Both the position numbers and the translations under genes were made by a program. Source: Auritidibacter sp. Marseille-P8566 (GTDB lineage: Bacteria; Actinomycetota; Actinomycetes; Actinomycetales; Microbacteriaceae). From it: 64,000 nt of DNA. Below the pieces are notes generated by a model. It was not told the origin of the DNA and did no database searches. It saw nothing but the letters and a program-made list of their open reading frames with translations. Position 1 is the stretch's first letter, and each line of letters opens with the position of its first letter. The stretch spans positions 1-64,000 of the forward strand of contig CAMDEE010000004.1 of assembly GCA_945895375.1 (NCBI GenBank), given 5' to 3'. Shown here piece after piece: positions 48,967-58,089 of the stretch.

Positions 48967-50135
48967 TGTCAGATTCACAAAAAACCGCACAGCACGGGCT
49001 TGCTGAGCACACACACGGTTCTTTTGTTCCACTTCAAATTAGAAGCGACAGACCAAGATCAAAATCTGTTTCAGACTTTGATGCTGTTTCTCCACTTCAA
49101 GACCTCTGGCGTTATCTGCAGCCAGAACAGCTAAAGGGTCTTGATGCAGATGTTCTGGGGGAGTATGAAGCAGAAGTTGGCTTCACATCATCTTCACAAG
49201 TAAGCATCTCTTGGATAGAAAGCACAGACCCAAGAGTTGGATCTATCGGAGTTCCTGAAGACAAGGTAGCAGCCGCTGCATACACAAATGCAAGCAAGAC
49301 TTTGCTAGTTGAAATTGCAGATAGCGCTGAAGTATCTGAACCGGTTGTGATCAACATCAATGGTTCGGGATCAACTCCATCAGCTCTTCACGTTCTAGTG
49401 GTAGCTAAGAAGTTCAGCAAAGCGACTCTAGTGTTTGAGCACTCAGGCTTGGGAGTTCTTGCCGAGATTATTGAAGTTGATGTTCACGACGAAGCAAAGC
49501 TAAACCTAATTTCAGTTCAGAACTGGGATAAGGGCTCTTCTCACGTTTCGGCACACTTCTCAAAACTTGCTAGAAACTCTTACCTAAAGCACTCTGTTGC
49601 ATCTTTGGGTGGCGACCTGATTCGTATTACTCCAGTAACAACATTCACTGGGCCTGGTTCTGAAGTTGAAATGAACGGTGTTTACTTTGCTGATGCAGGT
49701 CAACACATCGAAAACAGACCATTCGTAGATCACGCAGCGCCTAACTGTAAGTCAAGAGTGACCTACAAGGGTGCTCTTCAAGGCAACAAGGCTCACACAG
49801 TTTGGATTGGTGATGTTCTTATCCGTGTCGTAGCTGAAGGCACTGACACTTACGAACTAAACAGAAACCTTTTACTTACCGACGGTGCTCGCGCTGACTC
49901 GGTTCCTAACCTCGAAATTGAAACAGGTGAAATCGAAGGAGCAGGTCACGCATCTGCATCAGGTCGCTTTGATGACGAGCAACTTTTTTACTTACAGGCA
50001 AGAGGCATCTCAGCGGATGAGGCAAGACGACTAGTAGTTCTAGGGTTCTTGGTTGACATCTTGCAAAGAACTCAGGTAGATGAGCTTGTTGACCGTCTTA
50101 CAAAAGTCTTAGAAGAAAAACTAGGGAGCAAATAA
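48966..50135 (+). CDS. sufD: Fe-S cluster assembly protein SufD
   Basis: SufD (389 residues) is the SufB-like partner in SufBCD and is needed for iron entry. The beta-helix core and the C-terminal helical bundle match SufB: LISVQNWDKGSSHVS, VYFADAGQHIENRPFVDH (in parts), SRVTYKGALQG and [14 protein letters not shown]. The gene overlaps sufB by one base and the ferredoxin gene by one base, so the three are tightly coupled. Confidence 0.95.
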   Translation: MSDSQKTAQHGLAEHTHGSFVPLQIRSDRPRSKSVSDFDAVSPLQDLWRYLQPEQLKGLDADVLGEYEAEVGFTSSSQVSISWIESTDPRVGSIGVPEDKVAAAAYTNASKTLLVEIADSAEVSEPVVININGSGSTPSALHVLVVAKKFSKATLVFEHSGLGVLAEIIEVDVHDEAKLNLISVQNWDKGSSHVSAHFSKLARNSYLKHSVASLGGDLIRITPVTTFTGPGSEVEMNGVYFADAGQHIENRPFVDHAAPNCKSRVTYKGALQGNKAHTVWIGDVLIRVVAEGTDTYELNRNLLLTDGARADSVPNLEIETGEIEGAGHASASGRFDDEQLFYLQARGISADEARRLVVLGFLVDILQRTQVDELVDRLTKVLEEKLGSK

Positions 50136-50449
50136 TGGCAATTAGAATCTGTGGCGTTGATGACATCAAGCCAGGTCGTGCACTTCGCGTGAAGATCGGT
50201 GATCACCCAATCGCAATTATCAAAACCCCTAGTGGTGAGTTCCACGCTTTGGATGACAAGTGTTCACATGGAGAGATCTCTCTGAGCGAAGGCTTTGTTG
50301 ACAACGAGACAATCGAGTGTTGGGCACACGGTGCGAAGTTCTCTCTTGAAACAGGAGCTCCACTTACTCTTCCAGCGTTTGAACCAGTTTCAATTTATGA
50401 AGTGCTAGTCGAAAACGGCGAAGTTTTTATCGAATACGAACAGGCTTAG
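50135..50449 (+). CDS. Rieske [2Fe-2S] ferredoxin-like protein of the suf operon
   Basis: This 104-residue protein is a small Rieske domain with ligands CSH (in DDKCSHGEISL) and CWAH (in IECWAHGAKF), the C-x-H ... C-x-x-H signature. It resembles ferredoxin components of aromatic-ring dioxygenases, but it is embedded between sufD and sufC, a place conserved in Actinobacteria. A role in electron supply for cluster assembly is likely but unproven. It overlaps sufD by one base. Confidence 0.88.
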   Translation: MAIRICGVDDIKPGRALRVKIGDHPIAIIKTPSGEFHALDDKCSHGEISLSEGFVDNETIECWAHGAKFSLETGAPLTLPAFEPVSIYEVLVENGEVFIEYEQA

Positions 50450-50464
50450 GTGAAAAGGAAAATC

Positions 50465-51217
50465 ATGGCAACTTTAGAAGTAAAGAACTTACACGTAACT
50501 GTTGAAACAGATCAGGGCACTAAGGAAATCCTTAAGGGTGTTGACCTAACCATCAACAGTGGTGAAATCCACGCAGTGATGGGACCTAACGGTTCTGGCA
50601 AATCAACATTGGCTTACTCAATCGCAGGTCACCCTAAGTACACAGTTACTAAAGGTGAGATTCTCCTAGATGGCGAAGATGTTCTAGAGATGAGCGTTGA
50701 CGAAAGAGCAAAGGCTGGATTGTTCCTAGCAATGCAGTACCCGGTTGAGATTCCTGGTGTATCTGTTTCAAACTTCCTCAGAACAGCCAAGACCGCTATA
50801 ACGGGCGAAGCTCCAGCTCTTAGAACTTGGATTAAGGATGTTCGCGAAGCAATGGCCGGTCTAAAGATTGACTCAACCTTCTCAGAGCGTAACGTCAACG
50901 AGGGTTTCTCAGGTGGAGAAAAGAAGCGTCACGAAATCTTGCAGCTTGAACTTCTGAAGCCTAGGTTCGCAATCTTGGATGAGACTGACTCAGGTCTTGA
51001 CGTTGACGCTCTAAAGATTGTTTCTGAAGGTGTAAACCGTGCACACAAGGACAATGATCTAGGTGTTCTGATGATCACTCACTACACAAGAATCTTGAAG
51101 TACATCAAGCCTGACTTTGTGCACGTCTTCGTTGATGGCAAGATAGCCGAGCAGGGTGGAGCAGAACTTGCTGACCAGCTTGAAGCTGAAGGTTACGACC
51201 GTTACGTGAAGGCCTAA
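50465..51217 (+). CDS. sufC: Fe-S cluster assembly ATPase SufC
   Basis: SufC (250 residues) is the ABC-type ATPase of SufBCD. The start is the ATG at 50465 behind AAAAGGAAAA; a GTG at 50450 would add 5 residues. Motifs are Walker A GPNGSGKSTLAY, the SufC-type signature FSGGEKKRHEILQ, and Walker B FAILDETDSGLDVDALK, where the SufC-specific ETDSGLD replaces the usual EPT. The Rieske gene is directly upstream. sufS and sufU, expected next in many Actinobacteria, are absent. Confidence 0.95.
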   Translation: MATLEVKNLHVTVETDQGTKEILKGVDLTINSGEIHAVMGPNGSGKSTLAYSIAGHPKYTVTKGEILLDGEDVLEMSVDERAKAGLFLAMQYPVEIPGVSVSNFLRTAKTAITGEAPALRTWIKDVREAMAGLKIDSTFSERNVNEGFSGGEKKRHEILQLELLKPRFAILDETDSGLDVDALKIVSEGVNRAHKDNDLGVLMITHYTRILKYIKPDFVHVFVDGKIAEQGGAELADQLEAEGYDRYVKA

Positions 51218-51220
51218 GAC

Positions 51221-51550
51221 TTGACTGAACTAGAGCTAACACCTGAGAAGTACGATCAAGTACTAGAAGCCATAAAAGAGGTTATTGACCCTGAGATTGG
51301 GGTCAACATTGTTGACCTAGGGCTTATCTATGATTTGAAGAAATCAGAAGATGACGCTCTATTGATTCACATGACTCTAACTTCAGCAGGATGTCCGCTA
51401 ACAGATGTCATTGAAGAGCAAATGGGTATGGCACTCGATGGAGTTGTTGAAGCTTTCAGAATCAACTGGGTGTGGATGCCGCCATGGGGTCCAGAACTAA
51501 TTACTGACGACGGTAAAGAGCAAATGCGCGCGATTGGTTTCGCGATCTAA
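51221..51550 (+). CDS. sufT: SufT-like metal-sulfur cluster assembly factor (DUF59)
   Basis: This 109-residue DUF59/MIP18-family protein (TTG start, 3 bases after sufC) helps mature Fe-S proteins. The family core is EVIDPEIGVNIVDLGLIYD, near residues 20-38, and the conserved Cys lies in TSAGCPLTDVIE. The Trp-rich end INWVWMPPWGPELIT is typical. Its stop codon abuts the bioY stop on the other strand with no base between. Confidence 0.9.
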   Translation: MTELELTPEKYDQVLEAIKEVIDPEIGVNIVDLGLIYDLKKSEDDALLIHMTLTSAGCPLTDVIEEQMGMALDGVVEAFRINWVWMPPWGPELITDDGKEQMRAIGFAI

Positions 51551-52135
51551 TTACTTCTTGATTGATTTCACTACAGCCCAGGCTGTAGGAAGTAGTGCTC
51601 CAGCGATCACAGCTTTCACTGCATCCCAAATCATGAATGGAACCATTGCAGCTGTAGCGGCAAATAGATCTGCAGAGAAAACAAACATCGCCAACACTGG
51701 GATACCCATAGCGTAAATAACAACAGACCCTAGAACATAGCTAGCTGTCATCTTTGCGAAGTTTGAACTCCACTTAAGTTCTGCCATGCGGCCAACTAGT
51801 GCTGCAGCAAAAATAAATCCAATGATAAAACCACCACGAGCACCGAATAGAGCAGCAACACCGCTTGAAGCTCCTGCAAAGACTGGAGCACCTAGAACAC
51901 CAACCAATGCGTAGGTGGCCATAGTGATGGCACCACGAGCAGCACCGTAGGTTGCGCCAATAAGTAGCACAGCTAGGGTCTGAAGAGTGAAAGGCACAGG
52001 AACTGCTGGGATCTGAGCTTGAGCAGCAAGAGCTGTCACTAGAACACCAACAGAAACTAGAGCTATATCAGAAACTCTTGAACGTGAAATAACGGTGTCA
52101 ATAAGGGTTAGGTTTCTTGGTTGTGCAATGCTCAC
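51551..52135 (-). CDS. bioY: Biotin transporter BioY (ECF substrate-binding component)
   Basis: BioY binds biotin in the membrane, alone or as the S component of an ECF transporter. I favour the GTG at 52135 because AAAGG lies 7 bases upstream, giving 194 residues; an ATG at 52150 is also possible. About six membrane segments are visible. The family signature includes IPAVPVPFTLQTLAVLL and GPARG-like YGAARGAITMATYALVG. No ECF ATPase or permease genes and no biotin synthesis genes are nearby, consistent with a biotin scavenger. Confidence 0.92.
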   Translation of the reverse strand: MSIAQPRNLTLIDTVISRSRVSDIALVSVGVLVTALAAQAQIPAVPVPFTLQTLAVLLIGATYGAARGAITMATYALVGVLGAPVFAGASSGVAALFGARGGFIIGFIFAAALVGRMAELKWSSNFAKMTASYVLGSVVIYAMGIPVLAMFVFSADLFAATAAMVPFMIWDAVKAVIAGALLPTAWAVVKSIKK

Positions 52136-52168
52136 TTGTTGGCCTTTCATACCTCTTTGTTTTTCTTA

Positions 52169-52178
52169 ATTGTAGGGT
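52169..52178. promoter_or_regulatory. Overlapping divergent -10 elements for bioY and the ABC-F gene
   Basis: Within ATTGTAGGGT, the minus strand reads TACAAT (52174-52169) toward bioY and the plus strand reads TAGGGT (52173-52178) toward the ABC-F gene. They share two bases, so polymerase can open only one promoter at a time. TAGGGT is also 5 bases before an ATG at 52184, an alternative leaderless start. Confidence 0.4.
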
Positions 52179-52234
52179 AGTACATGGAGCCAAATTCGGC
52201 TTCTTCAAAATCAACCACCAATTGGAGTTCCGTC

Positions 52235-53833
52235 ATGATTAACGTGCGTGAACTTGAGATAACCATAGGTGCCAGGGTATTGATGTCTGGGGTTAACTTT
52301 CAGGTCTCTAAAGGAGACAAAGTAGGGCTTGTTGGCCGTAACGGTGCTGGAAAAACAACTCTGACCAAGGTAATTGCAGGGGATTTCCAGCCAAGCAATG
52401 GAACAGTTGAGAGAATCGGGGAGATTGGTTATCTTCCTCAAGACCCTAGAACAGGCGATCTTGAAGAGCTAGCCAGCGATCGTATTCTCAACGCCAGAGG
52501 CCTGGGAACCATTCTGAAGAAGCTTGAAGCCACTAGAGAGCAAATGGGCTCAGTTGATGAAGATGTCTACGAGCAGGCCATGGAGCGCTACGAGAAGCTA
52601 GAGAACCAGTTCCAATCTAACGGTGGCTATGCAGCTGAAGCTGAGGCTGCTGCAATTGCCAGCAACCTAGGACTAAAGCCAAGTGTTTTGAGTCAACCTA
52701 TTGGAACTCTTTCCGGTGGTCAGCGACGAAGAATCGAACTTGCTCGAATTCTTTTCTCTGATGCGACCACAATGATTTTGGATGAGCCGACAAACCACTT
52801 AGATGCTGACAGCATCATTTGGCTAAGAGAGTTTCTAAAGAACTACCAGGGTGGACTCATTGTCATTAGTCACGATATCGATATCGTCGAAGAAACCGTC
52901 AACCGAGTTTTCTACCTAGATGCCAACCGTGGAGTTATTGATATCTACAACATGGGTTGGCGATCATATCTGAAGCAACGTGAAGCAGATGAAGAGCGAC
53001 GCAAGCGTGATCGTGCCATCGCCGAAAAGAAGGCATCTGTTTTGCAACTGCAAGCCGCCAAGTTCGGTGCAAAAGCCTCAAAAGCTTCTGCTGCTCATCA
53101 AATGAATAAACGAGCTGAGAAACTTCTTAGTTCCCTTGATGATGTTCGTGAGAAGGACAGGGTTGCTAACATCAGATTCCCTGAACCACAGGCTTGTGGC
53201 AAGACGCCACTGTTCGGGCACAACCTCAGTAAGAGTTATGGCTCACTTGAGATTTTCACTGCAGTTGATCTAGCAATCGATAGAGGATCTCGCGTTGTCA
53301 TAATTGGGCTCAACGGTGCAGGTAAAACAACATTGCTTAGAATTCTTGGTGCAGTTGAAGACCCCGACACAGGAAAGATTGACGCAGGCCATGGCTTAAA
53401 GGTCGGTTACTACGCCCAGGAACATGAAACCTTGGATGTAACCAAGACTGTTTTGCAGAACATGAAGGAATCAGCTCCCGAACTAAACGACACTGATGCT
53501 AGAAAAGTATTGGGATCATTCCTGTTCTCTGGTGATGATGTTGACAAGCTAGCAGCAGTTTTGTCGGGAGGGGAGAAGACTCGACTTGCCCTTGCAGCAC
53601 TCGTTGTCTCAAGAGCCAATGTGCTGCTTCTGGATGAGCCAACAAACAACTTAGACCCAGCTAGCCGCGAGGAAATCTTGAAAGCACTTGCATCCTTCAC
53701 AGGAGCTGTGGTGTTGGTTTCTCACGATGTTGGTGCAGTTGATGCGTTGAACCCTGAGCGTGTCTTGGTCATGCCTGATGGGCAAGAAGACCTTTGGAAT
53801 GACGGATACCGCGAACTAATCGTGTTGTCCTAA
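52235..53833 (+). CDS. ABC-F family ribosome-associated ATPase
   Basis: This 532-residue protein has two ABC ATPase domains and no membrane segments, the ABC-F layout of translation factors acting on the ribosome. Walker A motifs are GRNGAGKTTLTK and GLNGAGKTTLLR, signatures LSGGQRRRIELA and LSGGEKTRLALA, and Walker B ends in EPTNHLD and EPTNNLD. A charged linker lies near residues 255-320. The ATG at 52235 has TGGAG upstream; an ATG at 52184 would add 17 residues. It could be a housekeeping translation factor or an antibiotic-resistance ABC-F; I cannot tell which. Confidence 0.9.
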   Translation: MINVRELEITIGARVLMSGVNFQVSKGDKVGLVGRNGAGKTTLTKVIAGDFQPSNGTVERIGEIGYLPQDPRTGDLEELASDRILNARGLGTILKKLEATREQMGSVDEDVYEQAMERYEKLENQFQSNGGYAAEAEAAAIASNLGLKPSVLSQPIGTLSGGQRRRIELARILFSDATTMILDEPTNHLDADSIIWLREFLKNYQGGLIVISHDIDIVEETVNRVFYLDANRGVIDIYNMGWRSYLKQREADEERRKRDRAIAEKKASVLQLQAAKFGAKASKASAAHQMNKRAEKLLSSLDDVREKDRVANIRFPEPQACGKTPLFGHNLSKSYGSLEIFTAVDLAIDRGSRVVIIGLNGAGKTTLLRILGAVEDPDTGKIDAGHGLKVGYYAQEHETLDVTKTVLQNMKESAPELNDTDARKVLGSFLFSGDDVDKLAAVLSGGEKTRLALAALVVSRANVLLLDEPTNNLDPASREEILKALASFTGAVVLVSHDVGAVDALNPERVLVMPDGQEDLWNDGYRELIVLS

Positions 53834-53890
53834 ACGGTATTGCCGCCTATTCCTAATAGTGTTTTTACAAGAAAAAAGAAAGGTTTAGAA

Positions 53891-54598
53891 ATGGATCTAG
53901 TAACGATTACGCAAGCACTGTTTATGCTCGGCTTTGTATCTATGGCTGCAGGAACTCTGTACTTTGTGCTTGAGCGAAGTGAACTAAAGACTGAACACAA
54001 AGCGACTGCGACTTATGCAGCGTTAGTTACTTTCATTGCTGCCATCTTCTATTGGCAGATGACTCAGGTTGTTTCCTTCCCAGGTCTTACTGATGTTGCC
54101 GCTATTGAATCGACAATGCCGATTAGATATCTCGATTGGCTTCTTACAACTCCACTACTTCTTCTAGAGTTCGGAATCATTGCATCTCTGGCGGGAGCAC
54201 CAAAGGGGTTTACTTACCGACTGGTTCTTGCTGACCTAGTCATGATCATTACCGGTTATTTCGGTGAGATTGGTGCGCCAGGAACAGTTGGTAACTACGT
54301 CAACTTCGCACTGTCTACTTTTGCTTGGCTATACATCGTTTACACAATCTGGAACATCAAGCCAACCAAGGGAACAGTGTTGGTAAAAAGATCTGTGGAG
54401 ACGATGAAGAAGTTTGTTGTTTTCGGTTGGATGATTTATCCAATCGGAACAGCTACTCAGGAGTTCTTAGAACTATCAGGATCTGATGCACAAACCATCC
54501 AGCTAGCCGTATGCGTGGCAGCAATCATTTACGTCTTTGCTGATGTCATCAACAAGGTTGGTTTTGGAGTTGTTGCTCTGAGAGCCGTTAGGAAGTAA
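53891..54598 (+). CDS. Microbial rhodopsin, predicted light-driven proton pump (DTE type)
   Basis: This 235-residue seven-helix protein starts at the ATG behind AAAGG. The Schiff-base lysine is Lys222 in VINKVGFG. Helix C reads RYLDWLLTTPLLLLEF, giving Asp82 (acceptor), Thr86 and Glu93 (donor): a DTE motif of outward proton pumps. Leu90, at the spectral tuning site, suggests green absorption. Phe53 occupies the place of the conserved proteorhodopsin His75, and the only His in the protein is His36. Phe139 is bulky at the position where carotenoid-binding pumps have Gly. Retinal synthesis genes are not in the window. It lies between an ABC-F gene and SURF1. Confidence 0.93.
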   Translation: MDLVTITQALFMLGFVSMAAGTLYFVLERSELKTEHKATATYAALVTFIAAIFYWQMTQVVSFPGLTDVAAIESTMPIRYLDWLLTTPLLLLEFGIIASLAGAPKGFTYRLVLADLVMIITGYFGEIGAPGTVGNYVNFALSTFAWLYIVYTIWNIKPTKGTVLVKRSVETMKKFVVFGWMIYPIGTATQEFLELSGSDAQTIQLAVCVAAIIYVFADVINKVGFGVVALRAVRK

Positions 54599-54619
54599 AA
54601 CTTCTTAGTCAAGAAGTTT
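54598..54619. terminator. AT-rich inverted repeat between rhodopsin and SURF1 genes
   Basis: A perfect 9-base inverted repeat, AAACTTCTT-AGTC-AAGAAGTTT, spans the stop codons of the two convergent genes. It could be a weak bidirectional terminator, but the stem has only two G-C pairs and no strong T-tract follows on either side. Confidence 0.35.
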
Positions 54620-55388
54620 GTCTTCAACTTCTGCGTCTTTATCACGGTTAAGTATTCTCAATCGTCTAGGCGGTAACCCAGCTTTTCTTCTCCGCTCTTG
54701 AGAAAGAGTCCAGAAGACGGCACCGATTGCCATAAGGCCAAAGAGAATCCATTGCAACGCATAACTGAGGTGATTACCTTCACTGAGCATTGGTTTTGGA
54801 ATTGCTTGGCCACGAGGAGCCTCTGGAACTTCAAATTTCAATCTGCCATAGGCCTGCGTATAAACATTCTCTTTGTTTAGTTGGAGACTTGCCTCTTCAA
54901 GATAAATGCTTGAGAGCTGACCGTCTGGAGCAGTTCTATCCAGATCTGGTTCAGCTGGTCGCAACCTAATCTCAAGAGTTCTCTCTGCGTCGTTTACTTC
55001 TGGAATCAGATCAGGTGTATCAGCTGTGCTTCCAGTCGGTAGCCATCCTCGCTCAATCCAAATCACAGAACCCTGATTGGTTTCAAAAGCAATCAACTGT
55101 AGGAAGCCGGGGTAGGCGTTGAAAGGTCTATTTCTAACGATGTAACTGGCCTCAGGTAGGTATCTACCAGTTACAGTTGCAGATCTAAATGCCAATGAGC
55201 TATCCCAGTTTTGAGTTGGTGCAAGGATTTCTTCCAAGGCTTTTGGCTCAGCATTGTAATTGGCCTCAATTAGTTGATTCTTACCAACAACTTCCGCTTG
55301 TCTTTCGAATTGCCACTGCGATAAGAACCAGCAGGCGACTGTGAACGAAACTACTAAGACAGCCCATTTCAACCAGGCTGTGTTGCGC

Positions 55389-55405
<17 letters not shown>
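54605..55405 (-). CDS. SURF1-family cytochrome oxidase assembly protein
   Basis: This 266-residue protein has an N-terminal and a C-terminal membrane segment around an extracytoplasmic domain, the SURF1 layout. Visible family motifs are WQFERQAEV, RPFNAYPGFLQL, VIWIERGWLPTG and HLSYALQWILFGLMA. SURF1 helps insert heme A into subunit I of cytochrome c oxidase, which fits ctaA and ctaB in the same region. The ATG at 55405 overlaps the 3' end of the DUF3099 gene by 17 bases; a longer reading is unlikely. Confidence 0.9.
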
Positions 55406-56515
<1,110 letters not shown>

Positions 56516-56584
56516 GCCACTTTTCACGCTCTTGCTGGCAGAATAATCAAAGCAAGATAAACCAATTAGAAAGAGCAGTTACAA

Positions 56585-57352
56585 ATGGGAATTCTAGAAG
56601 GCAAGAAACTTCTTATCACTGGTGTCCTAACTGAAGCGTCTATCGCTTTCACAGTCGCAAGACTCGCTCAAGAGCAGGGTGCAGACATCGTTCTTTCTTC
56701 TTATGGCCGCATGTTGCCAATCACTGAGAAGATTGCCTTGCGTTTACCAAAGCCATGTGCGGTTATTGAACTCGATGCTACAAACGATGATGACCTAGCT
56801 GCACTTCCTTCAAGAGTGCTTGAGCACCTACCTCACCTAGATGGAATTGTTCACGCTATTGCTTTCGCACCTGGCACAGCACTCGGTGGTAACTTCCTAG
56901 AAACAGAATGGGCAGATGTTTCAACAGCTGTTCAGGTTTCTGCTTATTCTTTGAAATCAATCACTATGGCAGCAAAGCCAATACTTAGAGACGGGGCATC
57001 TGTTGCAGGTCTAACCTTTGATGCTTCTGTTTCATGGCCCGTATACGACTGGATGGGTGTTGCTAAGGCTGCATTCGAATCAACTTCACGTTACCTAGCT
57101 CGCTACCTAGGTAAGGACAACATCAGAGTGAACCTGATCTCTGCTGGACCTCTTCGCACACCTGCAGGTAAGAGCATTCCTGGTTTTTCTAGCATGGAAG
57201 ACATTTGGGTTGACCGCGCACCACTGCGCTGGGAGCTTGCCGACACTGAGCCTGCTGCAAGAGGAATTGTTGCTCTTCTAAGTGACTGGTTCCCAATGAC
57301 TACTGGTGAGATCATTCACGTCGACGGTGGATTGCACTCAACCGGTCACTAA
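56585..57352 (+). CDS. fabI: Enoyl-ACP reductase (InhA-like FabI)
   Basis: This 255-residue NADH-dependent enoyl reductase completes each round of fatty acid elongation. It begins MGILEGKKLLITGVLTEAS, the cofactor fold of InhA and FabI. The active-site Y-x6-K is visible as YDWMGVAKAA, and NLISAGPLRTPA follows. The shape of these motifs is closer to InhA than to E. coli FabI. A ribosome binding site AGAAAGAG lies upstream. Its stop interlocks with the serB stop on the other strand. Confidence 0.94.
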   Translation: MGILEGKKLLITGVLTEASIAFTVARLAQEQGADIVLSSYGRMLPITEKIALRLPKPCAVIELDATNDDDLAALPSRVLEHLPHLDGIVHAIAFAPGTALGGNFLETEWADVSTAVQVSAYSLKSITMAAKPILRDGASVAGLTFDASVSWPVYDWMGVAKAAFESTSRYLARYLGKDNIRVNLISAGPLRTPAGKSIPGFSSMEDIWVDRAPLRWELADTEPAARGIVALLSDWFPMTTGEIIHVDGGLHSTGH

Positions 57353-57990
57353 AGACCTAATAGACCTATCGCTTCGCTAAGGTCATTTGATGCAAGGATC
57401 ACATCAGCTGCAGCTCTGACTCTTGGCTTGGCATTAAAGCCAATACTTAGCCCGGCAACATTCATCATGTCCAAGTCATTTGCACCATCACCGATAGCGA
57501 CTGTATGTTTCAAATCAATGTTGGACTCAATAGCCCACTGCCTAAGTGCTGTTGCCTTGGCAGGCTTATCGATGATGGTTCCAATAACATCACCCGTCAA
57601 GATTCCATCAACCACCTCTAGTTGATTAGCTCGATGAAAATCTAAGTTCAACGTCACAGCCAATGGATCTAGAAGTTGTGAAAAGCCTCCGGACACAGCT
57701 CCAACTTTTCCGCCTTTAGCCTGAACTGCTTCGATTAGTTTGTGTGCACCTGTGGTAACTGTGCACTTAGCCAGAGTTTCAGCAATAACGCTCTCTGGTA
57801 AACCCTTTAGATGACTGACTCTGGCTTTGAGGCTGGCTGTGAAATCTAATTCACCAGACATAGCCCGTTCTGTAACAGCCTCAACCTCTGCTCTTTTGCC
57901 AGCACAATCAGCCAACAGTTCGATCACCTCTTGCTCAATGAGCGTTGAGTCAACATCAAGGATGACTAACAGGCGAGGGCTTTGGTTCAT
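57349..57990 (-). CDS. serB: Phosphoserine phosphatase
   Basis: SerB (213 residues) makes serine from phosphoserine. The HAD motif I is ILDVDSTLIEQE, with the nucleophile Asp and the general acid Asp. The other HAD motifs are VGAVSGGFSQL, the Lys in DKPAKA and AIGDGANDLDMM. It lacks the N-terminal ACT domains found in mycobacterial SerB2, so it is the short catalytic form. It is convergent with fabI (CTAA overlap) and divergent from the ABC ATPase. Confidence 0.93.
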   Translation of the reverse strand: MNQSPRLLVILDVDSTLIEQEVIELLADCAGKRAEVEAVTERAMSGELDFTASLKARVSHLKGLPESVIAETLAKCTVTTGAHKLIEAVQAKGGKVGAVSGGFSQLLDPLAVTLNLDFHRANQLEVVDGILTGDVIGTIIDKPAKATALRQWAIESNIDLKHTVAIGDGANDLDMMNVAGLSIGFNAKPRVRAAADVILASNDLSEAIGLLGL

Positions 57991-58075
57991 AAAGAAAACC
58001 TTAACGCCTAATCTGTTGACTAAGCGCTGGGCTTACCCTTTGTGTGTCACAGAGCGTCATAATTTGCCAATACCT

Positions 58076-58081
58076 TAGGCT
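58076..58081 (+). promoter_or_regulatory. Putative -10 element (TAGGCT) for the orphan ABC ATPase
   Basis: TAGGCT ends 8 bases before the ATG at 58090, with no Shine-Dalgarno sequence between, so the mRNA is probably leaderless or has only a base or two of leader. Confidence 0.45.
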
Positions 58082-58089
58082 GAAATCCT

